Source: Sambucus nigra (Eukaryota; Streptophyta; Magnoliopsida; Dipsacales; Adoxaceae). Taken from it: a DNA stretch of 64,000 nucleotides. The stretch lies in assembly GCA_949130495.1 (NCBI GenBank), contig OX422222.1:275084109-275148108 (forward strand), given 5' to 3'. Under the pieces are notes generated by a model. The model did no database searches. It was not told the origin of the DNA and saw only the letters and a program-made list of their open reading frames with translations. The position numbers and the translations under genes were made by a program. Of this stretch, positions 11,706 through 22,300 are shown one piece after another (the first letter of the stretch is position 1; every line of letters begins with the position of its first letter).

Positions 11706-12119
11706 TTATGAATTTTGTTTAACTTGAAGACCTAAGAAAAATTGCAACTCCCCCATACGCGACATTTGGAATTCTTTGTGTATAATGTCTGAGAAAGACT
11801 TGGCTTCTGAAGGGAAGGTGGATCCAAAAATGATATCGTCAACATATACTTGAGCAATAGTAATGTTGTTGTCAAAATGTTTGACAAACAAGGTTTGGTC
11901 ATTTCCTCCTCTCCTAAATCCATTATCTAAAAGAAAGGTGGATAGATGCTCATACCAAGCTCTAGGATCTTGTTTTAACCCATAAGGAGATTTCTTAAGA
12001 CGATAAACATGATTTGGATGATTAGGGTCAATAAACCCTTTGGGTTGTTCTACATAGGTCTCCTCAGTTAAAATTCCGTTAAGGAAGGCAGACTTTACAT
12101 CCATTTGGTAAAGTGTCAA
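11706..12119 (-). pseudogene. Copia reverse transcriptase fragment
   Basis: A 137-residue open stretch of the RVT_2 (Copia) reverse transcriptase. It has the QMDVKSAFLNG block, VEQPKGF, YGLKQDPRAWYEHL and an intact catalytic YVDDIIFGS. The C-terminal GELQFFLGLQVKQ block is also present. The catalytic aspartates are intact, unlike those around the plus-strand neighbour, so this copy looks younger. It lacks the N-terminal reverse transcriptase residues and RNase H. Confidence 0.9.
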
Positions 12120-12255
12120 ATGTAAATGACATGCTATGGCAAAAAGTAAACGAATAGATTCGAGGATTCGGTCTCAGATATGACTAAGGAGTTATACTGC
12201 TACATAAGCATTTGAGCTTTAGCAGCTTTAACTCTCGTATCACCCTCATATGCAG

Positions 12256-12690
12256 TTACAAGAGTATCTCACGCTTCCTTAGAAGTTGTGCAAGATGAGT
12301 TCCTCTTGAACTCATGTTCGTTAATAGACATAAATATGGCATTCTTGCCTTTATTGTTACAAAATGAATTTGTTTCTCATATTTAGTGAATTCACTTAAT
12401 AACTTCCTGATCCTCACAAGACTTCCTTCAGCAGTTGGTTTAGTAAGAAAAGTATAGCCATTTTCTATAACTTCCCAGACTTCATCTCCCAGAGTTCCTT
12501 GAATGAAAGCAATCATCCTTACCTTCCAGTGAGGAAAATTGGTTCCATCAAAGAGAGGGGGTCTGGACAGGTTACCTAGTCTCTCAAATTTTTCGTTCAT
12601 ACTTTTGTTTTGAAAAAACAATTTCAGAAACACGGGATCTAAAAGATTTTTAAAACAGCCAAGCTTTGATACCAATTGAAAAAATGCCAC
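12256..12690 (-). pseudogene. Copia gag N-terminal fragment
   Basis: The open frame gives a DUF4219/UBN2-type gag start (SRPPLFDGTNFPHWKVRMIAF, shown here only in part as LFDGTNFPHWKVRM). The natural start is probably the ATG inside this stretch (MNEKFERLGN), because the upstream residues overlap the leader next to the primer-binding site. A frame shift follows near 12300. Confidence 0.75.
12663..12674 (-). promoter_or_regulatory. LTR retrotransposon primer-binding site (variant)
   Basis: The minus strand reads TGGTATCAAAGC, one mismatch from the initiator-Met tRNA consensus TGGTATCAGAGC. It is two bases from a TG LTR end at 12677. Confidence 0.8.
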
Positions 12691-14450
12691 TTAAGACGTT
12701 TAATACAGGATTAAACTGTTAAAATGGCTCCGAACTGTTTGTTGGAGAAACTCTTAATTCAAAACAAAACTTAACACAAGATGTGTTTAAAATAATTATC
12801 AAAATAGTTTGAACGAGTTACCAGATCTAGAATAAACCAGTTTTGAAAAACAAAACTTAAACTATTAAATCAGCTTAGCTTAGAAGAAGGTGATGAGAAA
12901 ATGAGGAAGCGCACAAGTAAATTTTTAACGTGGTAAAACCCCACCCAATTGGGGAAACATCAACGGTGACCTCTACGTCACAAAAATGAAAAATCCACTA
13001 AAATTAAAGTAAAAAATTACAAGCTATTTAACAATCAAACCACACAAACACACCTAAACTAAGTTCAAAATCATTACCAACTCCTCTGGATTAGATCTGA
13101 CTTCTTTGAAGGTTGTTGTTGTTGATGTTCTCTCCAGCTTCGTAATTTTACTCAATTCCAGCTTTACTTCGACTCAAACAAGTTCAAGATCATACAACCA
13201 ACACTTTAAGTGTGGTAGAGTGAAAGTGTAGGGGTGATGTGCTCTCTAACATATGCATGCAACACACTCACAATTAATACAGACATAATGATTTTAAGAA
13301 ATTACAGAATCACTAGATATGCAAGATTTTTCAAAATCAGTTTAGTCAAAACTAAATCAGACTTTAAACCTTTCAAAATAACCGTAGATCAAGAGGGAAT
13401 CTTGTTGTGAAATATCCAAGATCCTAACACTTTCTGGTTTTGAAAATATTAATGATTGAAAGTGCAATCCCCAATCAAATCTCAAAACTAGATCCAAGTC
13501 TGATAGTTTGAGTAAAATGAAATTAGAACGAATATTGTTGGTTTAGGGTTTGCAAACATAAAATCAATTTTAAAATAACCAACAAGCAAGATTTCTCGAA
13601 ATAAGAAATCAAGACAGTAAACTATCTATGTGATTTGTATCACAGAGACGAGATCTCAAGTTTCTATATAGAGAAACTGAAAACTCTACCAACGTAACTA
13701 AGTTGGAAGGAAGATCAAGAACAAGAGAGGATAACTTCTCAAAACACGATCTAAACACTCAGGTTTAATCTCTCAGAAAAATATTTCTGGATTAGGATTT
13801 GACGAAGTTTGGATTAGGGTTTCTATTTCTCTCTCTAAACTTTTCTCTCTTATCTCTACTCTCTCTTTCTTCTCTCAAACGAGGAAATCACAAAAGTTTC
13901 GAATTGCCTCATCCAAGGCATTTATTTATACTAGTAATCGAAGGATCAGGAACGATGGCATAAACCAAGGGCTGAGATTAAAGGAATTTAAATCGATGCA
14001 AATCTAAGGGTTCACATGAAGTGGTGCAATAGCCAACTCTGATTGGCTAAAACCAATCCACTTGGATTGATTCCAATCACATGCAGACCGTAGATTAAGT
14101 CGATCATATGGTCCAGAATAAGTCACAGGTATGTGAGTGATAAGAAACTCAAATCGAACCGTTGTGTGTGCAACGCGTGTAGGCTCAAGATTAACTCCCA
14201 CACACGTGTTTTTAAGTTCTAAAAAATTCTAGTTTCACCCATAAATGTCTCTTTCGCTTTTGATTTCTACCCAAGACAGTTTTAAGGGATAAAACTTAAT
14301 TACAAATCAACCCAAAAACTTTATTAAGTTCCAATTTTAATTTCCAAAAATTATTTAAAATTCTTAGAAAATATTAATTAAATCCCAAAAATTATTTAAA
14401 AATCATATTAAGGGGATTTACCTCACTCAAGGTCATCACATGAATAAAAC
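12677..14450 (-). repeat. Probable 5' LTR of the minus-strand Copia derivative
   Basis: It begins TGAAAAAATG just beyond the primer-binding site. A minus-strand TATA box (TATAAATAAA, 13921-13930) and pyrimidine-rich sequence at 13850-13880 fit a U3-R boundary. A TTAACGTGGTAAAACC block near 12927 resembles conserved U5 sequence of plant Copia LTRs. The outer end is not defined, since no partner LTR is seen. Confidence 0.4.
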
Positions 14451-15770
14451 ACTATAAGATTGCAGTCCTAGTGTGTGTTGTATGCGATCTACCTTCATGA
14501 ACTTGTAAAGGAATATCAATGAAGCTTTGAAGATTTTGAGGCTTTTGGGTTTATCTAGGGATGGACACAATTTTGTCACTATTTCCAAACTAGATGAGCT
14601 CCTATATAATGCAGACTCAAATGAGTCAAAAATATAGGATGCTTCACCATGTTCAAAATAATTGGAAAAAATTATGGCTTAAAAACTCAAAATTGGCAGC
14701 ATTTTTCAGTAAAACACACCACCCATAAGCATGTCAAATCTAAAATTTGATTTAACTTTAAGTAAATAAAGAACCGAGTCAAAAGACCCCCAATTCTACA
14801 AAAAGTGGTTATAATATAAAAGAAAGAATTCATTTTTGGGTCATTTGACAAAAAATCCCTCGATCTTTATTATGTTTAGTCCAAGATTTTTTTCTAATAA
14901 GTCACTCAACATATAAACTCTCGCTTCTCTAAAACCCTAAATAAAAATATTTAAAAATAAAAGTATAAGAAATAAACAAAAACTAAACCAAACCATAAAA
15001 ATAATAATAAACTATGCCCTACACCCTTTCCCAAAAAAAATCGTCACAAGAATACACGGACTTTTTGAAACATAAAAATAAGTTAGACCAAATGCAAAAT
15101 GTACTTATATCCTATGCACTAAATATTAATTTTCCCTTGATTTTTTAAACAAAATTATTATGTCAAAATTGATTTATTTGTGTATTATGAATCCAACTTG
15201 ATCATTATTCGTGTAAAAAAATTGTGGCATTTTTCTATTTTTGTCAAAAGTGACCAAATCAAACTCTCTAATTTCATGTCAAATTTGAGTCATTGTCGCG
15301 GTGGTTGTGACGATTGTTGTGGTGGCGGTAGCGATGGTAGCAACAATTATTCTATTACACATTATTAATCCCAACAATATTTGGTTAAGCTGTCATAATC
15401 AACTTCCCCTTCCAAATTTCCCATACGCAAATAATCATTCTTAAACTAAAAATAAAAAATAAATAAAAGGAAAAAAGGCAATTATAAATTATATCAACAT
15501 AGTGAAAATTACGTTTAAAAGACACAAGGATAGTTGTCAATGAAATGTGGACCTTAATTTCCCAAAGGCACGAACGACTGTTCATGCCTTGGATAAGAGG
15601 TCAGTAATGTGTGTTGGAGAAAGTGAAAAGAATAATGCTTTCAGGCATGTGATTAGTAGGACCGATTAAAAGTGTAGGATTCAAGTTCTTCATAGCTCAA
15701 CTTTTTAATTTAAGTCGGCAATATCTATACTCCAACCTCAAGTTAAGGATTTTAAATTGAATTCAATTAA
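14451..15770. other. No recognised gene
   Basis: AT-rich DNA without a convincing coding region. A GTGGTTGTGACGATTGTTGTGG-like imperfect trinucleotide patch near 15300 is the only local structure noticed. Confidence 0.5.
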
Positions 15771-15879
15771 GGGCCCGTTTGGCAATCCAATTCCTAGACT
15801 CGGGATTGAAATTGAAAGGCCAATTTCAATTCCTTCGAATTCCAATTTCATGACTTGAAATTGAGTTGTCAAACATACC
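15771..15879. mobile_element. Short Tourist-like MITE remnant
   Basis: It begins GGGCCCGTTTGGCAATCC after a TAA and ends TGTCAAACATACC, an imperfect inverted match. The end motif is the one found at 52617-52862. The flanking 3-bp duplication is imperfect. Confidence 0.5.
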
Positions 15880-17234
15880 ATAAGAGTACCTTTTTCAGTC
15901 CCACCCAATTTAACCTATTGGAAACATACAATAATTTTATTTAGTTTAGTAATTTGACCAAATAATTTAGTACATAAATATTAGAAATCTATTAAATAAG
16001 AAACAAGAATAAGAAGAGAAATAATTTCGAACAGATTAAACAATAGAAAATGATTATCCTTACAATTGGTACAACATAGATTTCAGAATTGAGACTGGGC
16101 CGAGTATTGGACACTATATCTTTAGCAATATTTACCATATCTCGGCATTCCTCTCCCTGAATATAAGTCTCCTCCATGTAATTATAGCACTCTAAATTGC
16201 AAGACATGAGTAACAGAACAATGGCAGAAACTTTTGTATGATGAAGACTGACTCTCAAAGTGCATGAAAGTGCATACCCACTTATTTTCTTTTCTTTTTT
16301 TTTTTGGGAAAACGAACTCAAACAACCTATAAATAGGATAACAAATGACACTAACCAGGGATACAATGTTTGCAACAAACGGTTACAAACGCTTTTAATT
16401 AACAGTTATTAAACTGTATAGAAAACCCATTAATTAAATGGATCTAACAAGCCAGGCCGGACAACCCATAAACCGGGCCGAACATAATCCAACAACAAAT
16501 TAAATTCAACACATAAATTACAAAGTAAATGCCCACTGAAAAATTTGGCCCGAAAGAATATCCTTTTAGCCAAGGCCAAGGCCGAGTCTGGTGGCACCCA
16601 TTTCTCATTTCTACTGGGGACAGTTTTTTCCCTTACACTTTCAAATTACAAGTGGGTATTTCAAAACATCAATTTTTTATTCAAAAGTTATATGGTTTTA
16701 TACATGTGAATATAACACATTCCAATCCAGAATTGTCTCAAAAGAGAAGTGAAGCCCGCATTAATTAAGGTTTGAAGCTGACCCAGTTAATAATTAATAA
16801 ATCATTTATACTAACGTAACACAAGTTTAAGTGGCAATCCCTAACACGACTTAGATTCACCATAAACGCCAAATTTGTTTCGCCAACGGTCAAAACATTT
16901 ACATATATGAATGACACATCCATTCAACTACACCATACGAACACAATATACACAATAAATATTCCACTTAAAAAACAGTTGCATTTGCACCACCTCTAAA
17001 AATGTTTTATTTGTATCTCCTCTAGATGCAATTATTTCATATTTCAGATTTTATAGTAAGCCAAGAATAAGCATTCTTATGAAATACCTAAGCTTCAACT
17101 AAGTTTTCATATTAAATTCACATTTTTAGACAAGTGAATATATTACATTAACCTACTGTGCCAAATAGAACACATTTCAACCCAAAAACACCTCAAACAT
17201 GTGAACCCGCATTTATTTAGACTCAAAGATAACC

Positions 17235-17235
<1 letters not shown>
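15880..17235. other. No recognised gene
   Basis: AT-rich intergenic DNA. No open frame resembles a known protein. Confidence 0.5.

Positions 17236-17273
<38 letters not shown>
17236..17273. repeat. (TA)n microsatellite
   Basis: About 38 bp of uninterrupted TA, the target in which the fold-back element at 17274 sits. Confidence 0.95.
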
Positions 17274-17276
<3 letters not shown>

Positions 17277-17575
17277 AGGTTCAAAGCGAACATCAAAGAT
17301 GAACATTTTAATGAATCTTAACAAAAAACACCCGACACCCAATCAATTTTAATTCATATGTTGTAATTGGTCTGCGCCAGCGGCAACATACACGCGTGTG
17401 ACATGCATATTTTTTAATACACGGGTGTATTGAAAAACATGCATGTCACACGTGTGCCCGTTGCCGCTGGCGCTCATCAATTACAACATAAGAATTAAAA
17501 TTGATTAGGTGTCGGATGTTTTTTGTTAAGGTTTATTAAAATGTTCATCTTTTATGTTCGTTTCTAAACATCTCC
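17274..17575. mobile_element. Fold-back MITE with long inverted repeats
   Basis: A 302-bp element whose two halves are near-perfect inverted repeats: GGGAGGTTCAAAGCGAACAT at the left matches the reverse complement of the right end. The arms (about 130 bp) meet near a CACGGGTGTATTG centre. It is bounded by TA tracts on both sides, consistent with TA target choice. It has no coding capacity. Confidence 0.8.
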
Positions 17576-17588
17576 ATATATATATATA

Positions 17589-17777
17589 CAGTCCTGCTCT
17601 TGTGCGGACTAGTCCGCATTTTAAGAATGCGGACCGGACATGTGTCACCTGGCGGTGAGCCGAGAAAAGAGAGAGCGTGCCTATAATTTAGGCAATAATT
17701 TCTAGGCGCACCGTTAGGTGACACATGTCCGGTCCGCATTCTTAAAATGCGGACTAGTCCGCACAGGAGCAGGACTG
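17589..17777. mobile_element. TA-flanked MITE, copy 1
   Basis: A 189-bp element with ends CAGTCCTGCTC...GAGCAGGACTG and roughly 70-bp inverted repeats, which include GCGGACTAGTCCGC and CCGGACATGTGTCACCTGG-type blocks. Both sides are TA repeats, as expected for a TA-duplicating (mariner/Stowaway-like) element. It is the best preserved of three adjacent copies. Confidence 0.85.
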
Positions 17778-17793
17778 TATATATATATATATA

Positions 17794-17957
17794 CAGTCCT
17801 GCTCCTGTGCGGACTGGACATGTGTCACCTGGAGGTGAGCCCAGAATAGAGAGAGAGTGTGCCTATAATTTAGGCGGTAATTTCTAGACGCACCTTTAGG
17901 CGACACATGCCCGGTCCGCATTCTTAAAATGCGGACTAGTCCGCACAGGAGCATTAT
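17794..17957. mobile_element. TA-flanked MITE, copy 2 (internally deleted)
   Basis: Same family as 17589-17777, but the left arm lacks about 30 bp: GTGCGGACT runs directly into GGACATGTG. The right end diverges after GAGCA. Confidence 0.8.
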
Positions 17958-17973
17958 TATATATATATATATA

Positions 17974-18157
17974 CAGTCCTGCTCTTGTGCGGACTAGTCC
18001 GCATTTTAAGAATGCGGACCGGACATGTGTCACCTGGCGGTGAGCCCAGAAAAGAGAGAGAGAGTGCCTATAATTTAGGCGATAATTTCTAGGCGCACCG
18101 TTAGATGACACATGTCCGGACCGCATTTTTTAAATGCGGACTAGTCAGCACAAGAGC

Positions 18158-18158
<1 letters not shown>
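17974..18158. mobile_element. TA-flanked MITE, copy 3
   Basis: A third tandem copy with the full left arm (CAGTCCTGCTCTTGTGCGGA). Its right end diverges to CAAGAGCATT. TA tracts separate it from copy 2 and from the next repeat. Confidence 0.8.

Positions 18159-18205
<47 letters not shown>
18159..18205. repeat. (TA)n microsatellite
   Basis: A 46-bp TA tract between MITE copy 3 and the CTAGTGGGCGTGCCCGTG repeat. Confidence 0.95.
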
Positions 18206-18210
<5 letters not shown>

Positions 18211-18520
18211 TAGTGGGCGTGCCCGTGCCGATGGCACGACGATCCCCCCCCCCCCCCTCCCGTGCCCATGTCGATGGCACAAAAAAAAAATTAAAAAGCC
18301 CATGCCCATTTCTATTTTAGTAAAAAAAAAAAAGCCCAAGTCCACCAACCCAAAACTCATGCCCAACCCATTTGTTAAACCCATAGCCCAAGCCCATATC
18401 TCCCTATTATTAAAAAAAAAAAAAGTTGCTTTTAGCATGACATTTTATGGATGCCCATGCACCATAAAATGTCATGCATAAAATATCATCAAAATATCAT
18501 GCAAAAATATCATATCATCC

Positions 18521-18522
<2 letters not shown>
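18206..18522 (-). mobile_element. Possible Helitron-like repeat, copy A
   Basis: It starts ACTAGTGGGCGTGCCCGTGC. On the minus strand this is a GC-rich hairpin (GGGCACGCCC) followed by CTAG|T, which resembles a Helitron 3' terminus. The unit then contains repeated GCCCATGCCC and CCAAGCCC motifs and a CATGACATTTTATGG inverted pair. It is duplicated at 18591-18880. There is no coding region and no defined 5' end, so the class remains tentative. Confidence 0.45.
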
Positions 18523-18526
<4 letters not shown>

Positions 18527-18583
<57 letters not shown>

Positions 18584-18590
18584 ATATATA
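18527..18590. repeat. (TA)n microsatellite
   Basis: A TA tract of about 60 bp, lightly interrupted, between the two copies of the CTAGTGGGCG repeat. Confidence 0.95.
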
Positions 18591-18880
18591 CTAGTGGGCG
18601 TGCCCATGCCGATGGCACGACGATCCCCCCCCCCCTAAAAAATTTAAAAAGCCCATGCCCATTTCTATTTTAGCAACAAAAAAAAAAGCCCAAGCCCACC
18701 AACCCAAAACCCATGCCCAACCCATTTGTTAAACCCATTGCCCAAGCCCATATCTCCCTTTTATTAAAAAAAAAAGTTGCTTTTAGCATGACATTTTATG
18801 GATGCCCATGCACCATAAAATGTCATGCGTAAAATATCATCTAAATCTCATGCAAAAATATCATATCATCCCTAACTTAT
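18591..18880 (-). mobile_element. Possible Helitron-like repeat, copy B
   Basis: A direct repeat of 18206-18522 with the same CTAGTGGGCGTGCCCATGCC start and the same order of internal motifs. It lacks about 30 bp near the C-rich tract. A TA tract (18899-18955) follows. Confidence 0.45.
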
Positions 18881-18889
18881 TATTATAAT

Positions 18890-18898
<9 letters not shown>

Positions 18899-18955
<57 letters not shown>
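18899..18955. repeat. (TA)n microsatellite
   Basis: About 57 bp of TA. Confidence 0.95.
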
Positions 18956-18958
<3 letters not shown>

Positions 18959-18959
18959 A

Positions 18960-19391
18960 AGGAGCATGGCTTTTGAAAATTTTGTCAAAATATCTTCGTT
19001 TTTTTTATGCATGACATTTTTCTCTTTTATGCCCATACATTAAATGTCATGCTAAAAGTTATTTTTTTTTCTTTTTTTTTTGTGTTATATATATACTATT
19101 ATAAATACTATTATACTATTACAAATACATGTATTTTTTTAAATACGTGTAAATTTATATTTTTTTTATTAAATATTTTTCCCATTTTTTTAAACTATTT
19201 TTTATTAATTTTTTAAATATTTTTTTCTTTTTTTAATTTATATTTCTTTTTTCTTTTTTCTCAAAATTTTTTTATTTTTTCTCAATTTTTTTTTAACTAT
19301 TTTTTTTTTTTTAATTTTTTTTTCTCAATTTTTTTTTTATCACGGGGGCAAATTTATCGCCGTATCCTCGAGCACGGGCATCCACTAGTAT
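18960..19391 (+). mobile_element. T-rich repeat with an inverted CTAG end
   Basis: This T-rich stretch ends CGAGCACGGGCATCCACTAG followed by a TA tract. It is an inverted counterpart of the ends at 18206 and 18591. It shares the CATGACATTTT and AAATGTCATGC motifs with copies A and B. It could be the opposite end of one composite element or a third, diverged copy. Confidence 0.4.
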
Positions 19392-19460
19392 ATATATATA
19401 TAAGGGTTCAGATTCTTTGAGGAGCAGCACTACAGCGACCGACTCCAGTGACATAAAACT

Positions 19461-19499
19461 CATACTTAATGATGTGGAGTTGCCACATCATTAAGTATG
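19461..19499. repeat. Perfect 17-bp stem hairpin
   Basis: CATACTTAATGATGTGG (19461-19477) and its exact reverse complement (19483-19499) are separated by five bases (AGTTG). It is probably the core of a short fold-back repeat. Confidence 0.85.
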
Positions 19500-19585
19500 T
19501 GGTTGCCACATCTACTTTTTTTTTAATTTTGTCACACTAAATTCTTTTTTTTTCGAAACAAAATTTTTAAATAAAAAAAGTCCAA

Positions 19586-19713
<128 letters not shown>

Positions 19714-20765
19714 TTGAGCACATGTGAGGTCCTAAATGAGGACCTTATACGCAAAATATTTTTTAAAATAGTAGGAAAAAATATTTTGACCTAATTTTAT
19801 TTAGAGTATCTAAACATTCTATGTATACACTGTAAAAAAAATCAACCCAAAATATTTTTATTTACAAATTTATAAAAATCAATATCTTAATGTTACTTAA
19901 AAACTTACATATATTAACCGTTTTTTTTTAAATAGTAAAATAAGTATTTTGAGATGATTTTTCAACAGTGTAGCTTAATTTTCTATAGATGCCCTGTAAA
20001 AAAACATCAACCCAAAATATTTTTTGTTATTATTTTAAAGAAATTGTGTGCATTTAAGGCCTCATTTAATAATCTCATTGGAGTATGTATGTATGTATGT
20101 ACGTATGTATGTATGTGCGCACGTTGGTAAATTAATGTATAAATTCATATGAAGCAATTTACAAAAATATAGCTTTGGCTATGACAATAATAATTGAAGG
20201 GTTATTTTTTTGGCAAAATAGCTTTGGTTTATAACTTGGGGACTTTTTTTCTCCTTTTGCAACTAAGACTTAGTTGTGGAGCGCCAGTCCAAACCCAGCA
20301 GGGAAGAAAAACTACCCTAACTCCACCTCTTTTTCATCAGCGCCATACAACAGTCTAAGTAAATTTTTAAATACACCCACCAAATCTTCCAACTCAACCA
20401 TTTGCTTTTATATTATAAGTATATTTTATAAATGCTGGGTGCGATGCAAGACGTGGTTGGTGCATTTACAAACTCTCTAATTTTCATCATCTATAAAACC
20501 TTAGCATTCCTTGGCTTATATATAGTAGCAAATATGTTCAACACTTCATAAATGCACTCTGTTTCTTAATTCATTTACACGCCAATAAATATAATTTTAG
20601 GCCATCTCCCAGTATTTCTACCAAGTTTCTTCAACGGGACTTCTAACATGTTTTTTATATGATGATATAAAAAAAATTATATGACATGCACTAACACAAC
20701 AAATCAACTATCTTTTGAAATAATGTTTATTAAGATAGGACTCACTTAACCCTCTCTTTATGATA
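19714..20765. other. No recognised gene
   Basis: Contains a (GTAT)n-type microsatellite at about 20090-20117. Two copies of a CTGTAAAAAAA-ATCAACCCAAAATATTTTT-like segment occur near 19830 and 19995. There is no coding signal. Confidence 0.5.
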
Positions 20766-20771
20766 CACGTG
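20766..20771. promoter_or_regulatory. G-box upstream of the small gene
   Basis: CACGTG in the context ATACACGTGGAC, an ACGT-core site of the type bound by plant bZIP and bHLH factors. It is about 500 bp upstream of the TATA box at 21270. A role is inferred from motif and position only. Confidence 0.4.
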
Positions 20772-20934
20772 GACTTCGTTGAATCATCACTTAAAACAAT
20801 TAATAAAGCTATTAAGAGAAAATATCTAATAAGTAACATAAAGCCCATCTGTATTTTTTATCAATTCGGTAACCATCCTAAACAATAAATTAAGCTAGCC
20901 AAACAGACCTCTTCGTCAGATCCAACTCAATGGA

Positions 20935-20940
20935 CACGTG
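20935..20940. promoter_or_regulatory. G-box/ABRE-like site upstream of the small gene
   Basis: CACGTG in the context GGACACGTGGTA, matching the ABRE-type ACGTGG core. It is about 335 bp upstream of the TATA box at 21270. Confidence 0.45.
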
Positions 20941-21269
20941 GTAATCAAGCAGGTGTTCCCTCTAAAACTCTTAAAAGGCAAAAATGGAGTTTTTCAATGC
21001 CAATAAATACCATATCTATAAGGGATAACTTACATTCACCCATTCATTGATGCATAGCATTATATGGTCCCCACTAATGGATATCAGCATCATATATGGT
21101 CCTACCAACGTAATTCTCTATCCGTGGAATTAATAACAAAAGTTAGAGCCGGCACTAACGGCTAAAAACGTTTTAAGACCCTTTGATTATGACTAGAGAC
21201 TCAGTTTAAGCCTAATGCAGAATTCACAAATTTCATCCAATTAAATAACCCAAAACATACAATCCTCCC

Positions 21270-21276
21270 TATAAAG
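21270..21276 (+). promoter_or_regulatory. TATA box of the small gene
   Basis: TATAAAG, 134 bp before the ATG at 21404. This implies a 5' leader of about 100 nt, and the intervening sequence is C/T-rich as expected of a plant leader. Confidence 0.6.
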
Positions 21277-21403
21277 GGTATACACAAAGTGTTGTTATTC
21301 ATCACTTCATCCATAACTCTTCATCTTCAAACACTCCCCTCTAGTATTTAGTCTCTGTTTTCATCATTTTTTCTTAGTCTCGCATATATAAGGAAGAAGA
21401 AAA

Positions 21404-21661
21404 ATGGCAAACTCTAGGATGGCAAAGTTTGTTACAGAGGTTGCACCACCACAAATTGTGAGTGTAATGAGGCAGCGTGCATCAAAGATGTTAGATACAA
21501 TTCATGAAGAGGAAAGAGAAGTTGGTTCAAATGATTCCCACTCTATGGTTTCAAAGGGTTCACCTTTATTTTCATCATCTAGCTCTGCTTCATCTTCGAG
21601 CACAACTCATTCACAGTACTTTCTCAAAGTTCACAGAAAGTTTTCGGTGTTTGGAAATTAA
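21404..21661 (+). CDS. Small plant protein of unknown function
   Basis: An 85-residue single-exon protein. The start is supported by AAAAATGGC context, a TATA box at the right distance and a clean leader. The N terminus (MANSRMAKFVTEVAPPQ, then VSVMRQRASKMLDTIHEEER) resembles a small plant-specific family that I recall only as uncharacterised. The middle is acidic, then comes a long serine-rich run (about residues 45-65), and the C terminus is basic (VHRKFSVFGN). There is no signal peptide, membrane segment or catalytic motif. Two G-boxes upstream suggest possible stress or ABA responsiveness, which is inference. Base composition is less AT-rich than the surroundings, consistent with real coding sequence. 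Confidence 0.75.
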   Translation: MANSRMAKFVTEVAPPQIVSVMRQRASKMLDTIHEEEREVGSNDSHSMVSKGSPLFSSSSSASSSSTTHSQYFLKVHRKFSVFGN

Positions 21662-21868
21662 ATGACTACTTTGAGAGCGCGGTTATGACCAAAGTAAAGT
21701 TGAACCTTGTTTTGAACTCCTCATTAAAAATTATGTTGGTAGTTTTCTATGGTGAGTCCCATAAATTGTCATGTAATTATTCCCAAACAACTTTTGGTTA
21801 TCTCCCGAGCATCTATTATTACAATGTGAGCTAATGCTATGATATGTATGACATTGATGTATCTTAAG

Positions 21869-22300
21869 TTGTGGTGTTCACGGGTCGGGTCGGGTCGGGT
21901 TGATTTTGGACCCTAATTCAAACCGAACCGATCGGTTCGGTTTTAGAAAAGGTCATACCGAAACCGAACCGACTATGAAAAAAACTGTCGGTTTCGGTTC
22001 GGTTCGGTTCCGGATCAGTTTTCGGCGGTTTTTTTAAGGCCGGTTTTCGGTTTGGGTCGGTTTTTGAAGGTGGTTAATGGTTTTTGGGTATAAAAATATA
22101 AGTTTTTTAGTTTTTTTTTAATATATATTGGTTTCGGGTCGGTTCGGTTTGAATCGGTTTTTCCCATGTATAAACCGACAACCGAACCGACATGGTCGGT
22201 TTTTTATATCCATAAACCGTAGGCCGAACCGGGCTAAAAAAAACCGACGGTTTCGGTTCAGTTCGGTTTTCGGGTTGGTCGGTTTTTTTGCGCACCCCTA
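21869..22300. mobile_element. hAT-type MITE
   Basis: A 432-bp element flanked by ATCTTAAG (21861-21868 and 22301-22308), an exact 8-bp target duplication. Its ends are TTGTGGTGTTCAC and, inward from the right, TAGGGGTGCGCA. The body is built of CGGGTCGGGT, CGGTTCGGTT and AACCGAACCG motifs in both orientations, so it can fold on itself. It is non-coding. Confidence 0.85.

Larger units (their letters stand above)
11531..12690 (-). mobile_element. Copia deletion derivative, gag joined to reverse transcriptase
   Basis: A minus-strand element starting at a primer-binding site (12663-12674). It encodes a gag N terminus (12610-12190) and then passes straight to reverse transcriptase (12119-11706). 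The rest of gag, protease and integrase are missing. The gag reads RPPLFDGTNFPHWKVRM, then CTTSKEAWDTLVTAYEGDTR. The join lies near 12185. After the reverse transcriptase the frame degrades through a GLDTAKEARTP region and ends near 11545. The element is non-autonomous. Confidence 0.85.

Noticed and set aside
18105..18481. Overlapping open frames with long Tyr-Ile repeats
   Set aside because: They are translations of TA microsatellite and C-rich repeat, not proteins.
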